NCBI RefSeq assembly: GCF_014640975.1
Contig: NZ_BMHO01000001.1
Coordinates: 2,366,166 to 2,430,165 of the forward strand
Source of the DNA: Microbacterium faecale
Lineage (GTDB): Bacteria > Actinomycetota > Actinomycetes > Actinomycetales > Microbacteriaceae
DNA length: 64,000 nucleotides
Reading direction: 5' to 3'
The notes under the pieces were generated by a model. The model was not told the origin of the DNA, made no database searches, and was given only the letters and a program-made list of their open reading frames with translations. Shown piece after piece: positions 34,786 through 44,806 of this stretch (position 1 is the first letter of the stretch; each line of letters opens with the position of its first letter). The translations under genes and the position numbers were made by a program.

Positions 34786-36336
34786 ATGCCTGCTCCCATC
34801 CAGCGCGGCGTCAATCCGCTGCGCGACAGCGACGACCGTCGCCTCAATCGCATCGCCGGGCCCAGTGCTCTCGTGATCTTCGGCGTGACGGGCGACCTGT
34901 CACGCAAGAAGCTGATGCCGGCCGTGTACGACCTCGCCAACCGCGGCCTCCTTCCCCCCGGATTCGCCTTGGTCGGCTTCGCCCGCCGCGAGTGGGACGA
35001 TCAGGACTTCGCGGAGGTCGTCCGCGACGCCGTGATGCGCCACGCCCGCACGGAGTTCCGGGAGGAGACGTGGCAGCAGCTCGCGGAGGGGATCCGCTTC
35101 GTCGAGGGCACCTTCGACGACGACGACGCGTTCGCGCGCCTCCGTGAGACCGTCGACACGCTCGACCGCGAGCGCGGAACGATGGGCAACCACGCGTTCT
35201 ACCTGTCGATTCCGCCGAACGCGTTCGACATCGTCGCGCAGCAGCTGCTGCGTTCGGGCCTCGTCGACGAGAAGGCGGACGAGGACCGCTGGCGTCGCGT
35301 CGTCATCGAGAAGCCGTTCGGTCACGACCTCGAGTCGGCGCGCGAGCTGAATGACTCGCTCGAGGCCGCCTTCCCGAGCGACGCGATCTTTCGCATCGAC
35401 CACTACCTCGGCAAGGAGACGGTCCAGAACATCCTGGCCCTGCGCTTCGCCAACGAGCTCTACGAGCCGCTGTGGAATAAGAACCACATCGACCACGTGC
35501 AGATCACCATGGCCGAGGACATCGGCGTCGGCGGCCGCGCTGGCTACTACGACGGGGTCGGTGCGGCGCGCGACGTGATCCAGAATCACCTGCTGCAGCT
35601 GCTCGCGCTGACCGCGATGGAGGAGCCGATCAGCCTGTCCGCTGACCACCTCCGCGCCGAGAAGGAGAAGGTGCTGGAGGCCGTACGCCTCCCCGAGGAC
35701 CTCTCCACCGCCACCGCCCGCGGCCAGTACGCCGGCGGATGGCAGGGTGGCGAGCAGGTCACCGGCTTCCGCGACGAGGAGGGGATGAACCCGCGCTCGG
35801 CAACCGAGACGTACGCCGCGATCAAGGTCGGGATCGAGACCCGCCGCTGGGAGGGCGTGCCGTTCTATCTGCGCACCGGCAAGCGCCTCGGTCGCCGGGT
35901 GACAGAGATCGCGATCGTCTTCAAACGCGCCCCCGAGTACCTGTTCGAACGCGGACGCGACCGGTCGGAGCTCGGCCAGAATGCGCTCGTGATTCGCGTG
36001 CAGCCCGATGAGGGCGTGACGCTGCGATTCGGTTCGAAGGTGCCCGGCAACGGAACGCACGTGCGGGACGTCACGATGGACTTCGGATACGGCCACGCTT
36101 TCACCGAGGCGAGCCCTGAGGCATACGAGCGCCTGATCCTCGACGTGCTGCTCGGAGATCCGCCGCTCTTCCCCCGCCACGAGGAAGTCGAGCTGTCCTG
36201 GCGCATCCTCGACCCCGTCGAGGAGTACTGGGCATCGCTCGACACGCCTGTCGAGCAGTACGAACCCGGATCCTGGGGACCCGAATCCGCCGATGCCCTG
36301 CTCGCGCAGGACGGTCGCGTTTGGAGGCGCCCGTGA
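34786..36336 (+). CDS. zwf: Glucose-6-phosphate 1-dehydrogenase
   Basis: This 516-residue enzyme has the NADP-binding IFGVTGDLSRKKLMPA, the VIEKPFGHDL segment and the active-site IDHYLGKE. It catalyses the first oxidative step of the pentose phosphate pathway. The ATG at 34786 has AAGGA six bases upstream; an in-frame start at 34717 would only add an Arg-rich tail read from the intergenic region. It is coupled to opcA by a four-base overlap. Confidence 0.97.
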   Translation: MPAPIQRGVNPLRDSDDRRLNRIAGPSALVIFGVTGDLSRKKLMPAVYDLANRGLLPPGFALVGFARREWDDQDFAEVVRDAVMRHARTEFREETWQQLAEGIRFVEGTFDDDDAFARLRETVDTLDRERGTMGNHAFYLSIPPNAFDIVAQQLLRSGLVDEKADEDRWRRVVIEKPFGHDLESARELNDSLEAAFPSDAIFRIDHYLGKETVQNILALRFANELYEPLWNKNHIDHVQITMAEDIGVGGRAGYYDGVGAARDVIQNHLLQLLALTAMEEPISLSADHLRAEKEKVLEAVRLPEDLSTATARGQYAGGWQGGEQVTGFRDEEGMNPRSATETYAAIKVGIETRRWEGVPFYLRTGKRLGRRVTEIAIVFKRAPEYLFERGRDRSELGQNALVIRVQPDEGVTLRFGSKVPGNGTHVRDVTMDFGYGHAFTEASPEAYERLILDVLLGDPPLFPRHEEVELSWRILDPVEEYWASLDTPVEQYEPGSWGPESADALLAQDGRVWRRP

Positions 36337-37319
36337 TTATCGACCTCAACGAGACCACCGTCTCGACCGTCGCGAAGAAGCTCGTGTCCGTCCGCGAAGA
36401 GGGCGGCGCGGTCGCACTCGGTCGCGTGCTCACACTCATCATCAAGAGCGATCACCGACCCGCAGAGCGCGCGATCGAGGCCGCCAACGATGCGTCGCGC
36501 GAGCACCCGATGCGCGTCATCGTGCTCGTCACCCACCCGGAAGACGCCTCGCGTCTCGACGCCCAGATCCGCATCGGCGGCGACGCCGGCGCGAGCGAGG
36601 TCATCATCCTGCGCGCGCACGGCGAGGCGGCGAACAATCCCGAGTCGCTCGTCACCGGTCTGCTCCTGCCCGACGCGCCCGTCGTGGTGTGGTGGCCGGA
36701 CACTCCCCCGGAAGCGCCGGCGCTCGACCCGCTCGGACGCATCGCCCAGCGGCGCATCACCGACTCGTCGACGTCTCAAGCAGCCTCCGAGCGCCTTCAG
36801 CGTCTCGACGAGACGTACCGGCCCGGCGACACGGACCTCGCGTGGACGCGGCTGACGACCTGGCGTGAGCAGCTCGCCGCCGTTCTCGACCAGCCGCCGT
36901 ACGAGCCCGTCACCGCGATCGAGGTGCGCGGCGCGAGCCCGTCGCCCTCCACCGCGCTGCTCGCGGCCTGGCTCGGGCTCGCGCTCGACGCCCCCGTGTC
37001 GTGGCAGTACGAGGACCCCGCCGAGTGGAACCACGGCATGCGCTCGGTGCGCCTGACGCGCGCGTCCGGCGATATCGTGCTCGAGCGCAAGACGCCGACG
37101 CACGCGGTCCTCACGCAACCCGGGCAGCCCGACCATGAGCTGCTCCTGCCCCGACGCACGCTACGCGAGTGCATCGCCGAAGAGCTGCGCCGGCTCGACC
37201 CGGACCCGCTCTACGGCCGCGTCATCACGGACGGGTGGAACGCCCTCCCCGCCCCGGTGCAGACGCACGGATACGCCCCGGTCCCCACGGGCGCCACCGA
37301 GAAGGAGAACGACGCATGA
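36333..37319 (+). CDS. opcA: Glucose-6-phosphate dehydrogenase assembly protein OpcA
   Basis: This 328-residue protein, starting IIDLNETTVSTVAKKLVSVREEGG, belongs to the OpcA family, found next to zwf in actinobacteria and cyanobacteria. There it helps assemble or activate the dehydrogenase. VVVWWPDTPPEAPALDPLG is a conserved block. The GTG at 36333 has GGAGG upstream and overlaps the zwf stop by four bases. Confidence 0.95.
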   Translation: MIIDLNETTVSTVAKKLVSVREEGGAVALGRVLTLIIKSDHRPAERAIEAANDASREHPMRVIVLVTHPEDASRLDAQIRIGGDAGASEVIILRAHGEAANNPESLVTGLLLPDAPVVVWWPDTPPEAPALDPLGRIAQRRITDSSTSQAASERLQRLDETYRPGDTDLAWTRLTTWREQLAAVLDQPPYEPVTAIEVRGASPSPSTALLAAWLGLALDAPVSWQYEDPAEWNHGMRSVRLTRASGDIVLERKTPTHAVLTQPGQPDHELLLPRRTLRECIAEELRRLDPDPLYGRVITDGWNALPAPVQTHGYAPVPTGATEKENDA

Positions 37320-38038
37320 GCTCCGCCACGTTCGTCACCCGCGCCGACAAGTCCGCGCTCGCCGACACCGTCGCCTCCCGGTTCATCGAGGTCGTCGCGC
37401 CGCTGACCGAAACACGCGACGTCCACGTCGCGCTCACGGGCGGATCCATGGGGATCGCCAGCCTCGCCGCGATCGCCGGACATGACGATCTCCGCACCGT
37501 CGACTGGTCGCGCGTGCACTTCTGGTTCAGCGACGAGCGCTTCGTCGCGCGGGCCGACGGCGACCGCAACACGCTGCAGGCGCGCGAGGCGCTGCTCGAC
37601 GTGCTTCCGGACGCCCGCGTGCACGAGCCGTGGGCGACGGAGGACGGCGACCTCGACGACGCCGCCCTGGCCTACGCGAGCGAGCTCGAGCGCTTCGCAG
37701 CGGCGGATGCCTCCGCTCCCGTCTTCGACGTGACGTTCCTCGGCGTCGGCCCCGACGCGCACATCGCGTCGCTCTTCCCCGGGCGCGATGAGATCCACGT
37801 CGAATCGGCGACGGTGCTGCCCATCAGGGAATCGCCGAAGCCGCCGTCCGAACGCGTGACCTTTACGCTGCCGATCATCAACGCCTCCGAGCGCGTCTGG
37901 CTCGTCGTCGCGGGTGCCGACAAGTCCGACGCGGTCGCCCGGATCCGCGCCGGCGCGGACCCGGAGACCGCCCCGGCGGCGGTTGCCCGCGGCACGTCGG
38001 AGACGATCGTCTTCGCCGACGACGCCGCAAGCGCCTGA
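37316..38038 (+). CDS. pgl: 6-phosphogluconolactonase
   Basis: This 240-residue enzyme of the DevB/NagB-like fold carries VALTGGSMG, WFSDERFVARADGDRN and FLGVGPDAHIASLFPG. It hydrolyses 6-phosphogluconolactone, the product of Zwf, and so completes the oxidative branch encoded here; 6-phosphogluconate dehydrogenase is not in the window. The ATG overlaps the opcA stop by four bases. Confidence 0.95.
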   Translation: MSSATFVTRADKSALADTVASRFIEVVAPLTETRDVHVALTGGSMGIASLAAIAGHDDLRTVDWSRVHFWFSDERFVARADGDRNTLQAREALLDVLPDARVHEPWATEDGDLDDAALAYASELERFAAADASAPVFDVTFLGVGPDAHIASLFPGRDEIHVESATVLPIRESPKPPSERVTFTLPIINASERVWLVVAGADKSDAVARIRAGADPETAPAAVARGTSETIVFADDAASA

Positions 38039-38060
38039 TCGCTCACATCGCAGGCGTCCT

Positions 38061-38111
38061 CACGCCCCCGACTTCTCCACGGCGATGCTCGCTGGATGCG
38101 TCGGGGGCGTG
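38061..38111 (+). terminator. Hairpin after the pentose phosphate operon
   Basis: Arms 38061-38072 and 38100-38111 pair over 12 bases, with a 27-base loop. It lies 22 bases after the pgl stop. Confidence 0.5.
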
Positions 38112-38130
38112 GGCTCGTTCTCGCCCAACG

Positions 38131-38164
38131 CGACAGCGCCCCGCCTTGTGGCGGGGCGCTGTCG
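38131..38164. terminator. Strong bidirectional terminator between pgl and rbpA
   Basis: A perfect 15-base GC-rich stem (38131-38145 with 38150-38164) is closed by a TTGT tetraloop. It lies between two converging operons. Confidence 0.8.
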
Positions 38165-38176
38165 CGGACCAGAGGG

Positions 38177-38536
38177 TTACTCGCCGCGCTTCTCTCGCAG
38201 CTTGTTCAGCGCGTCCTCGAGGAGCTCGTCGGCTTCCTCGTCGGTGCGACGCTCCTTGACGTACTCGAGGTGCGACTTGTAGGCCTGCAGCTTCTCGGGC
38301 GCGGGGGGATCGCTCTTGTCGCGCCCCGCCGGCAGACCCGACTTCGGGTGATCGACGATCTCGGGGATCTCGTCCTCCGGGATCTCGGCCGCGTAATGCT
38401 TGATGACCGAGTTGCCGTGCGCGTCCCAGTACTCGACCGCGATTCGCTCAGCCTGGTGTCCATGATCCTGCTCGCCCATCGGGCCGGAGCCCACCCGTGT
38501 CCCGCGGATGGCGCTTGAGCTGTGACCGCCGGCCAT
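38177..38536 (-). CDS. rbpA: RNA polymerase-binding protein RbpA
   Basis: This 119-residue protein has the RbpA stretch AIRGTRVGSGPMGE, YWDAHGNSVIKHYAAEIPEDEIPE, DHPKSGLPAGRDK and the C-terminal acidic helix. RbpA stabilises the open complex at promoters of the housekeeping sigma factor in actinobacteria. The zinc cysteines of some RbpA proteins are absent. The ATG overlaps the secG stop (TGATG), so the two are coupled. Confidence 0.95.
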   Translation of the reverse strand: MAGGHSSSAIRGTRVGSGPMGEQDHGHQAERIAVEYWDAHGNSVIKHYAAEIPEDEIPEIVDHPKSGLPAGRDKSDPPAPEKLQAYKSHLEYVKERRTDEEADELLEDALNKLREKRGE

Positions 38537-38784
38537 CAGATCACCTGGAACTTCGTGATGAGCCCGAGGCCCACGATGGAAAGGAACCAGACGAGCGCGA
38601 CGACGATGGTCAGGTAGTTCAGCACACGCTCCGCCGAGCCGGAGGAGCTCACCGCCTGCGTCATACCGCCGCCGAACATGTCGGACAGTCCGCCGCCGCG
38701 TCCCTTGTGCATCAGGATGAACAGAATCAGCAGGAGGCTGGTCAGCCCGAGGAGCACCTGCAGGATGATCTCGAGAATCTGCAC
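38536..38784 (-). CDS. secG: Preprotein translocase subunit SecG
   Basis: This 82-residue membrane protein has two helices (about 5-25 and 55-76), with the SecG loop LMHKGRGGGLSDMFGGG between them. It assists SecYEG protein export. The GTG at 38784 has AAAGG upstream and gives the normal length. Confidence 0.95.
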   Translation of the reverse strand: MQILEIILQVLLGLTSLLLILFILMHKGRGGGLSDMFGGGMTQAVSSSGSAERVLNYLTIVVALVWFLSIVGLGLITKFQVI

Positions 38785-38833
38785 GTGATAAGGCCTTTCG
38801 TCTGTGCGATCCGGTGAGACCGCACAATCGTCG

Positions 38834-38839
38834 ATTATA
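38834..38839 (-). promoter_or_regulatory. Consensus -10 box of secG-rbpA
   Basis: A perfect TATAAT on the minus strand lies 49 bases before the secG start. No good -35 is seen; its place would fall over the tpiA stop codon. Confidence 0.6.
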
Positions 38840-38854
38840 CCGATCAGCGCCGGA

Positions 38855-39643
38855 TCAGACGCCGACGTGCTTCTGGAAGCGCACGATGGCGCTGAACTCG
38901 TCGACCTTGAGGCTGCCGCCGCCGACAAGCGCTCCGTCGATGTCGGGCTCGCGCATGAAAGAGGCGATGTTTCCGGACTTCACGGATCCGCCGTATAGCA
39001 CGCGCGTGGCGTCCGCCGCTTCGTCGCCCAGCGACACGCGGATGACGTCGCGCAGCTTCTGGCAGACCTCCTGGGCCTGCTCCGGGGTCGCGGCCTGGCC
39101 GGATCCGATCGCCCAGACGGGCTCGTACGCGACGACGATCTCCGAGTCGGACGCGAGGCCGTCGAGAATCGTCTCGAGCTGCGCGACCGGCACTGCCGAC
39201 GCGCCATGCTTCTCGAGGTCCTCGCTCGTCTCGCCGACGCAGATCACCGGCACGAGTCCGTGCTTCACCGCGGCGCGCGTCTTGGCCGCCACGACCTCGT
39301 CGGTCTCTGCGTGGTACTCGCGACGCTCCGAATGGCCGACGATGACGGATCCGCAGCCCAGCTTCGCGAGGAACTCGCCCGAGACCTCGCCCGTGTAGGC
39401 GCCGGAGTCGTGGATGGACAGATCCTGCGCGCCGAGCCCGAACGGAATCTTGTCCGCGTCGACGAGCGTCTGGACGCTGCGCAGGTCGGTGAAGGGCGGG
39501 AACACCGTGACGTCGACGTCGTCGAACTCGTGTGAGGCGTCCTTCAGGCTCCAGTGCAGCTTCTGAACGAGGGCGACCGCCTGAAGGTGGTCGAGATTCA
39601 TCTTCCAGTTGCCCGCAATCAGCGGCGTACGTGTCATGCCCAT
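38855..39643 (-). CDS. tpiA: Triosephosphate isomerase
   Basis: This 262-residue TIM barrel has GNWKMN with the active lysine, IVGHSERR with the catalytic His, and VVAYEPVWAIG with the catalytic Glu. It interconverts dihydroxyacetone phosphate and glyceraldehyde 3-phosphate. The ATG at 39643 has GGAGG seven bases upstream and overlaps the end of pgk by ten bases. Confidence 0.97.
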   Translation of the reverse strand: MGMTRTPLIAGNWKMNLDHLQAVALVQKLHWSLKDASHEFDDVDVTVFPPFTDLRSVQTLVDADKIPFGLGAQDLSIHDSGAYTGEVSGEFLAKLGCGSVIVGHSERREYHAETDEVVAAKTRAAVKHGLVPVICVGETSEDLEKHGASAVPVAQLETILDGLASDSEIVVAYEPVWAIGSGQAATPEQAQEVCQKLRDVIRVSLGDEAADATRVLYGGSVKSGNIASFMREPDIDGALVGGGSLKVDEFSAIVRFQKHVGV

Positions 39644-40848
39644 CCGAGGACCTCCAGTCCGGGGAGTTTCTTACCCTCGAGGAACTCGAGGCTGGCGCCG
39701 CCGCCGGTCGACACGTGGCCGAACTGGTCGTCGGCGAATCCGAGCGTGCGCGCCGCGGCAGCGGAGTCGCCACCGCCGACGACCGTCAGACCGTCGGTCT
39801 CCGTGAGGGCCTGCGCAACCGCGCGCGTGCCCTCCGCGAAGGCCGGGAACTCGAACACGCCCATCGGGCCATTCCAGAACACGGTCTTCGAGGTGCGGAT
39901 GGCCTCCGCGAAGGTCTCCGCACTCGCGGGCCCGATGTCGAGGCCCAGCGCGTCGGCGCCGAGGAACGTGCTCTCGAGGTTTTCGCTCGGCGCATTCTCG
40001 CTCGTCGCGTCGGCCGCGAATGCGGACGCCATCAGGCTGTCGACGGGCAGGATCAGCTCCACACCCTTGTCGGCTGCGTCGGCCATGTACCGCTTCGCCG
40101 TGGCGATCTGGTCGGTCTCGACGAGGCTCTTGCCGATCGCGTAGCCCTGTGCGGCCAGGAACGTGTACGCCATTCCGCCGCCGATCAGCAGCTTCTCGAC
40201 GCGTGGCAGCAGGCTGTCGATGACGCCCAGCTTGTCGCTGACCTTGGATCCGCCGAGCACGACGGTATATGGACGCTCCGGGGCGGTGAGCAGGCGATCG
40301 AGCACGCTGACCTCGTGCGCGACGAGGTTGCCCGCGGCGGACGGCAGCAGCTGCGCGAGCTCGTAGACACTCGCCTGCTTGCGGTGCACGACGCCGAACC
40401 CGTCGGAGACCATGACGTCGGCCAGCTGCGCGAGCTCCTGCGCGAAGGCGCGGCGCTCGTCGTCGTCCTTCGCCGTCTCGCCGGGGTGGAACCGGAGGTT
40501 CTCGAGAACCGCGACCTGGCCGTTCTCGAGGCCGGCGACGACCTCGGCTGCAGACGCGCCGACGGTGTCGGTCGCGGCGGCGACGGGGGCACCGAGCAGC
40601 TCACCGAGTCGCGCGGCGACCGGGGCAAGAGAGTATTGAGGATCGGGGGCGCCCTTCGGGCGTCCGAGGTGCGATGCGGTCACGACGCGGGCACCGGCGT
40701 CGACGAGCGCACGGATCGTCGGGAGCGCCGCACGAATGCGGCCGTCGTCCGTGATCGTGCCGTCCGCGAGCGGGACGTTGAAGTCGCAGCGGACGAAAAC
40801 GCGCGTGCCGGCGAGGTCGCCGAGGGTGTCAAGGGTACGAAGAGTCAT
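39634..40848 (-). CDS. pgk: Phosphoglycerate kinase
   Basis: This 404-residue glycolytic kinase carries VFVRCDFNVPL, TASHLGRPKG, LGGSKVSDKLGV and the nucleotide loop FEFPAFAEGTRAVA...VGGGDSAAA. The ATG at 40848 lies eight bases after TAGATT with no Shine-Dalgarno sequence, so pgk may start its own leaderless message just after the hairpin that ends gap. Confidence 0.97.
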   Translation of the reverse strand: MTLRTLDTLGDLAGTRVFVRCDFNVPLADGTITDDGRIRAALPTIRALVDAGARVVTASHLGRPKGAPDPQYSLAPVAARLGELLGAPVAAATDTVGASAAEVVAGLENGQVAVLENLRFHPGETAKDDDERRAFAQELAQLADVMVSDGFGVVHRKQASVYELAQLLPSAAGNLVAHEVSVLDRLLTAPERPYTVVLGGSKVSDKLGVIDSLLPRVEKLLIGGGMAYTFLAAQGYAIGKSLVETDQIATAKRYMADAADKGVELILPVDSLMASAFAADATSENAPSENLESTFLGADALGLDIGPASAETFAEAIRTSKTVFWNGPMGVFEFPAFAEGTRAVAQALTETDGLTVVGGGDSAAAARTLGFADDQFGHVSTGGGASLEFLEGKKLPGLEVLGWA

Positions 40849-40856
40849 CGGGCGCC

Positions 40857-40862
40857 AATCTA
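40857..40862 (-). promoter_or_regulatory. -10 box of pgk
   Basis: On the minus strand TAGATT stands eight bases before the ATG at 40848, directly downstream of the gap terminator hairpin. Confidence 0.4.
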
Positions 40863-40866
40863 CATG

Positions 40867-40911
40867 CGAACGCCCGCCCGCCGGCACGTGTGCACGGCGG
40901 GCGGGCGTTCG
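40867..40911 (-). terminator. Hairpin between gap and pgk
   Basis: A perfect 16-base GC-rich stem (40867-40882 with 40896-40911) has a 13-base loop. It may end or reduce transcription from gap into pgk-tpiA. Confidence 0.75.
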
Positions 40912-40935
40912 ATCATCGTCGGTCGTGGTCGGTCG

Positions 40936-41988
<1,053 letters not shown>

Positions 41989-42000
41989 TCAAGGGAGGGC

Positions 42001-42035
42001 GTTCGGCCGGCGGATCCGCACTCCGCCGGCCGAAC
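42001..42035 (-). terminator. Terminator of the superoxide dismutase gene
   Basis: A perfect 14-base stem (42001-42014 with 42022-42035) with a seven-base loop follows the sod stop by seven bases. Confidence 0.75.
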
Positions 42036-42041
42036 AACGGT

Positions 42042-42668
42042 TCAATTCGCGATCAGCAGGCCCGCGGTCTTATCGCGAGCCGTGCGGAATCGATCCGCCA
42101 CATTGTCCCAGTTGACGATGTTCCAGAATGCCTTGACGTAGTCGCCCTTGACGTTCTGGTAGTCGAGGTAGAAGGCGTGCTCCCACATGTCGAGCAGCAG
42201 CACCGGGACCGTGCCAGCCGCGAACTGCGACTGCTGGTCGAAGAACTGCTGGATGATCAGCTTCTGACCGATCGAGTCCCAGAACATGCCGGCCCAGCCG
42301 GATCCCTGGATGCCCAGCGCTGCGGCCGAGAACTGCCCCTGGAAGCCGTCGAACGAGCCGAAGTGCTCATCGATCGCCGCGGCGATCTCGCCCTCCGGAC
42401 GCTCCTGTCCTTCCGGCGTCAGGTTCGTCCAGAAGATCGAGTGGTTCGTGTGGCCGCCGAGGTTGAACGCGAGGTCCTTCTCGAGCTTGTTGATCGCACC
42501 GAACTCGCCCGTCGCCCGCGCCTCGGCGAGCTGGTCGAGCGCGGTGTTGGCACCGGTGACATAGGTGTTGTGGTGCTTGGAGTGGTGAAGCTCCATGATG
42601 CGACCGCTGATGTGCGGCTCAAGCGCACCGTAGTCGTAGCTGAGTTCGGGAAGAGTGTACGTGGCCAT
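42042..42668 (-). CDS. sod: Superoxide dismutase (Fe/Mn family)
   Basis: This 208-residue enzyme has the metal ligands in [11 protein letters not shown] and in the C-terminal [21 protein letters not shown]. The NHSIFW and [16 protein letters not shown] stretches are also typical. The metal (Mn or Fe) cannot be told with certainty from the sequence; many actinobacterial relatives use Mn. It dismutates superoxide in the cytoplasm. The ATG at 42668 gives the standard start [12 protein letters not shown]. Confidence 0.96.
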   Translation of the reverse strand: MATYTLPELSYDYGALEPHISGRIMELHHSKHHNTYVTGANTALDQLAEARATGEFGAINKLEKDLAFNLGGHTNHSIFWTNLTPEGQERPEGEIAAAIDEHFGSFDGFQGQFSAAALGIQGSGWAGMFWDSIGQKLIIQQFFDQQSQFAAGTVPVLLLDMWEHAFYLDYQNVKGDYVKAFWNIVNWDNVADRFRTARDKTAGLLIAN

Positions 42669-42728
42669 CAGTCGCCTTCTCTTTCTTTCCGGCTTCTCGT
42701 GCATCGTCTGATGCGTAACCGAGCGGAC

Positions 42729-42754
42729 CCTCTCATCCTAGTGACGGTGAGAGG
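42729..42754. promoter_or_regulatory. Inverted repeat over the sod promoter
   Basis: CCTCTCA (42729-42735) and TGAGAGG (42748-42754) flank a minus-strand TAGGAT box (42735-42740), about 65 bases before the sod start. It could be an operator. This is inferred from symmetry only. Confidence 0.35.
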
Positions 42755-42806
42755 ATCCGGCACGCGGACGTGACATCGCGTGACGGGTCAAGTAAGGAGA
42801 CGCACC

Positions 42807-43787
42807 CTAGGCCGATTCGACGCTCGGCGGCACAGCAGACTCGGTGCCAGGGATCCCGTCCGCGCTCGCGCGCTTGTCCGCCATCGCCAGGAGGCGGCGG
42901 ATCCGGCCGGCGACCGCGTCCTTCGTCAGCGGCGGATCCGCCTGGTGGCCGAGCTCGTCGAGGCTCGCGTCGCGGTGCGCGAGCCGCAGCTCGCCCGCCT
43001 GCCGCAGGTGGCCAGGGACGTCCTCGCCGAGGATCTCGAGCGCGCGCTCGACGCGTGCGCACGCCGCGACCGCGGCCTGCGCGGAGCGGCGGAGGTTCGC
43101 GTCGTCGAAGTTCACGAGACGATTCACGCCGGCGCGCACCTCACGGCGCTGACGCAGCTCGTCCCAGTTCGCGGCGGCGCGCGTCGCTCCCATCAGCTGC
43201 AGCATCTGACGGATGGCCTCCGCATCGCGGATCACCACGCGCGGGACCCCGCGCACCTCACGCTGCTTGGCCGCGACGCCGATGCGGTGGGCCGCACCGA
43301 CCAGTGCCATGCCGGCCTCTCCTGAGGGGCAGGCGACGTCGAGAGCGGCGGAGCGGCCGGGCTCGGAGACGGTGCCCGCCGCGAGGAATGCCCCGCGCCA
43401 GATCGCCTGCAGCTCGACCGTGTTGCCGGTCGTCAATCGGTTCGGCAGGCCACGCACCGGGCGCCGGCGCATGTCGAGGAGTCCGGTCTGCCGGGCGAGC
43501 GTCTCGCCGCCCTGGACGATGCGCACGGCGAATCGCTCACCGTCGCGGGCGCCGGACGACTGGATGCGGGCCAGCTCGGGACGCACGCCATAAATCTCGG
43601 CGATGTCGCGCGCGGTGCGGATCGCGAGCCGTCGGTCGTCGACCTCGGCCTCGACCGCGACGCGGCCGGCGATGGAGTGCAGGCCTCCCGCGAATCGCAA
43701 CAGGGCGGTCGTCTCGGCGACGCGGACCGACGCGCGGGGGTCGCGCACCTCGATCAGCTCGGCCTTCACATCCTTGGTCAGTGCCAC
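42807..43787 (-). CDS. whiA: DNA-binding protein WhiA
   Basis: This 326-residue protein starts [15 protein letters not shown] and has the LAGLIDADG-like N-terminal fold without the endonuclease residues. A C-terminal helix-turn-helix ([33 protein letters not shown]) follows. WhiA controls sporulation in Streptomyces and affects cell division elsewhere. The GTG at 43787 has AGGAG at six bases. yvcK, which lies between rapZ and whiA in many Gram-positive bacteria, is absent. Confidence 0.95.
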   Translation of the reverse strand: MALTKDVKAELIEVRDPRASVRVAETTALLRFAGGLHSIAGRVAVEAEVDDRRLAIRTARDIAEIYGVRPELARIQSSGARDGERFAVRIVQGGETLARQTGLLDMRRRPVRGLPNRLTTGNTVELQAIWRGAFLAAGTVSEPGRSAALDVACPSGEAGMALVGAAHRIGVAAKQREVRGVPRVVIRDAEAIRQMLQLMGATRAAANWDELRQRREVRAGVNRLVNFDDANLRRSAQAAVAACARVERALEILGEDVPGHLRQAGELRLAHRDASLDELGHQADPPLTKDAVAGRIRRLLAMADKRASADGIPGTESAVPPSVESA

Positions 43788-43904
43788 AGATCTCCTCAGC
43801 TTCGGCAGCGGCATGGGTCCCCGGATCGGGGGTTACCAGCGTACCGGGAGCACTCCGTCCGCGCCGTGGTGGAACTCTCAGCACGCCGGGCTATAACTAT
43901 GGCA

Positions 43905-44795
43905 TCACTCGCGGCCGAGATCACGGTGCCGCACCCGCACCTGCAGGTCCGGATCCGCCGCCAGCCGCTCCCCGAGGGCGCGCGCCATTGCGACCGAGCG
44001 ATGTTTTCCGCCGGTGCAGCCGACGGCGATCGTGGAGTGCGTCTTGTTCTCGCGCTGATACCCGGCGAGGATCGGGCGCACCGCGGCGACGTACGCGTCG
44101 AGGAACTCCTCTGCACCCTCCTGGGCCAGGACGAACGCACTCACCGCGTCGTCTTCGCCCGTGAGCCCGCGCAGTTGCTCATCCCAGAACGGATTCGGCA
44201 GGAAGCGCATGTCCGCGACGAGATCGGCATCGACCGGCAGTCCGTACTTGAAGCCGAAGCTGAGGATCGTCGTGCGGTGTCGGGGAGCCCCGTCTTCGTC
44301 GAAGAGGCCGGAGACGCGCGACGCGAGCTGGTGCACGTTGAGGGTCGACGTGTCGATGGTGACGTCGCTGCGCTCGCGGATCGACTGCACGAGGCGCCGC
44401 TCCTCGCGGATCCCGTCGAGGATCGTGCCGTCACCTTGGAGCGGGTGCGGCCGGCGCACCTGTTCGAAGCGCCGCACGAGCACATCGTCAGAGGCGTCGA
44501 GGAAGATGATCCGGAGATTCCCCAGCTCGCGCAGCTGGTGGACGATCGACTGCAGCTCGGCGAACATCTCGCCGCCGCGAACGTCGACCACCGCCGCGAC
44601 GCGGGGCAGCTGCCCGTCGACGCGTCCCGCGAGCTCGAGGAGTGGGCGCAGCATCTGCGGGGGCAGGTTATCCACGACGTACCACCCGTGGTCCTCGAGG
44701 GCGTTGGCGACCGTGGTGCGGCCCGCTCCCGACATCCCGGTGACGATCAGCAATTCGCCCTGGTTCTCCGTCGCACCGTTCACACTCGCCACCAT
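43905..44795 (-). CDS. rapZ: RapZ/YvcJ-family nucleotide-binding protein
   Basis: This 296-residue protein has the P-loop [10 protein letters not shown] (with R in place of K), the block [26 protein letters not shown], and the C-terminal [15 protein letters not shown]. In E. coli RapZ directs RNase E to the small RNA GlmZ; in Gram-positives the role is less clear. The ATG at 44795 lies 11 bases after the uvrC stop, so it is likely co-transcribed with uvrA-uvrC. Confidence 0.94.
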   Translation of the reverse strand: MVASVNGATENQGELLIVTGMSGAGRTTVANALEDHGWYVVDNLPPQMLRPLLELAGRVDGQLPRVAAVVDVRGGEMFAELQSIVHQLRELGNLRIIFLDASDDVLVRRFEQVRRPHPLQGDGTILDGIREERRLVQSIRERSDVTIDTSTLNVHQLASRVSGLFDEDGAPRHRTTILSFGFKYGLPVDADLVADMRFLPNPFWDEQLRGLTGEDDAVSAFVLAQEGAEEFLDAYVAAVRPILAGYQRENKTHSTIAVGCTGGKHRSVAMARALGERLAADPDLQVRVRHRDLGRE

Positions 44796-44806
44796 ATCGG
44801 CCCGGG

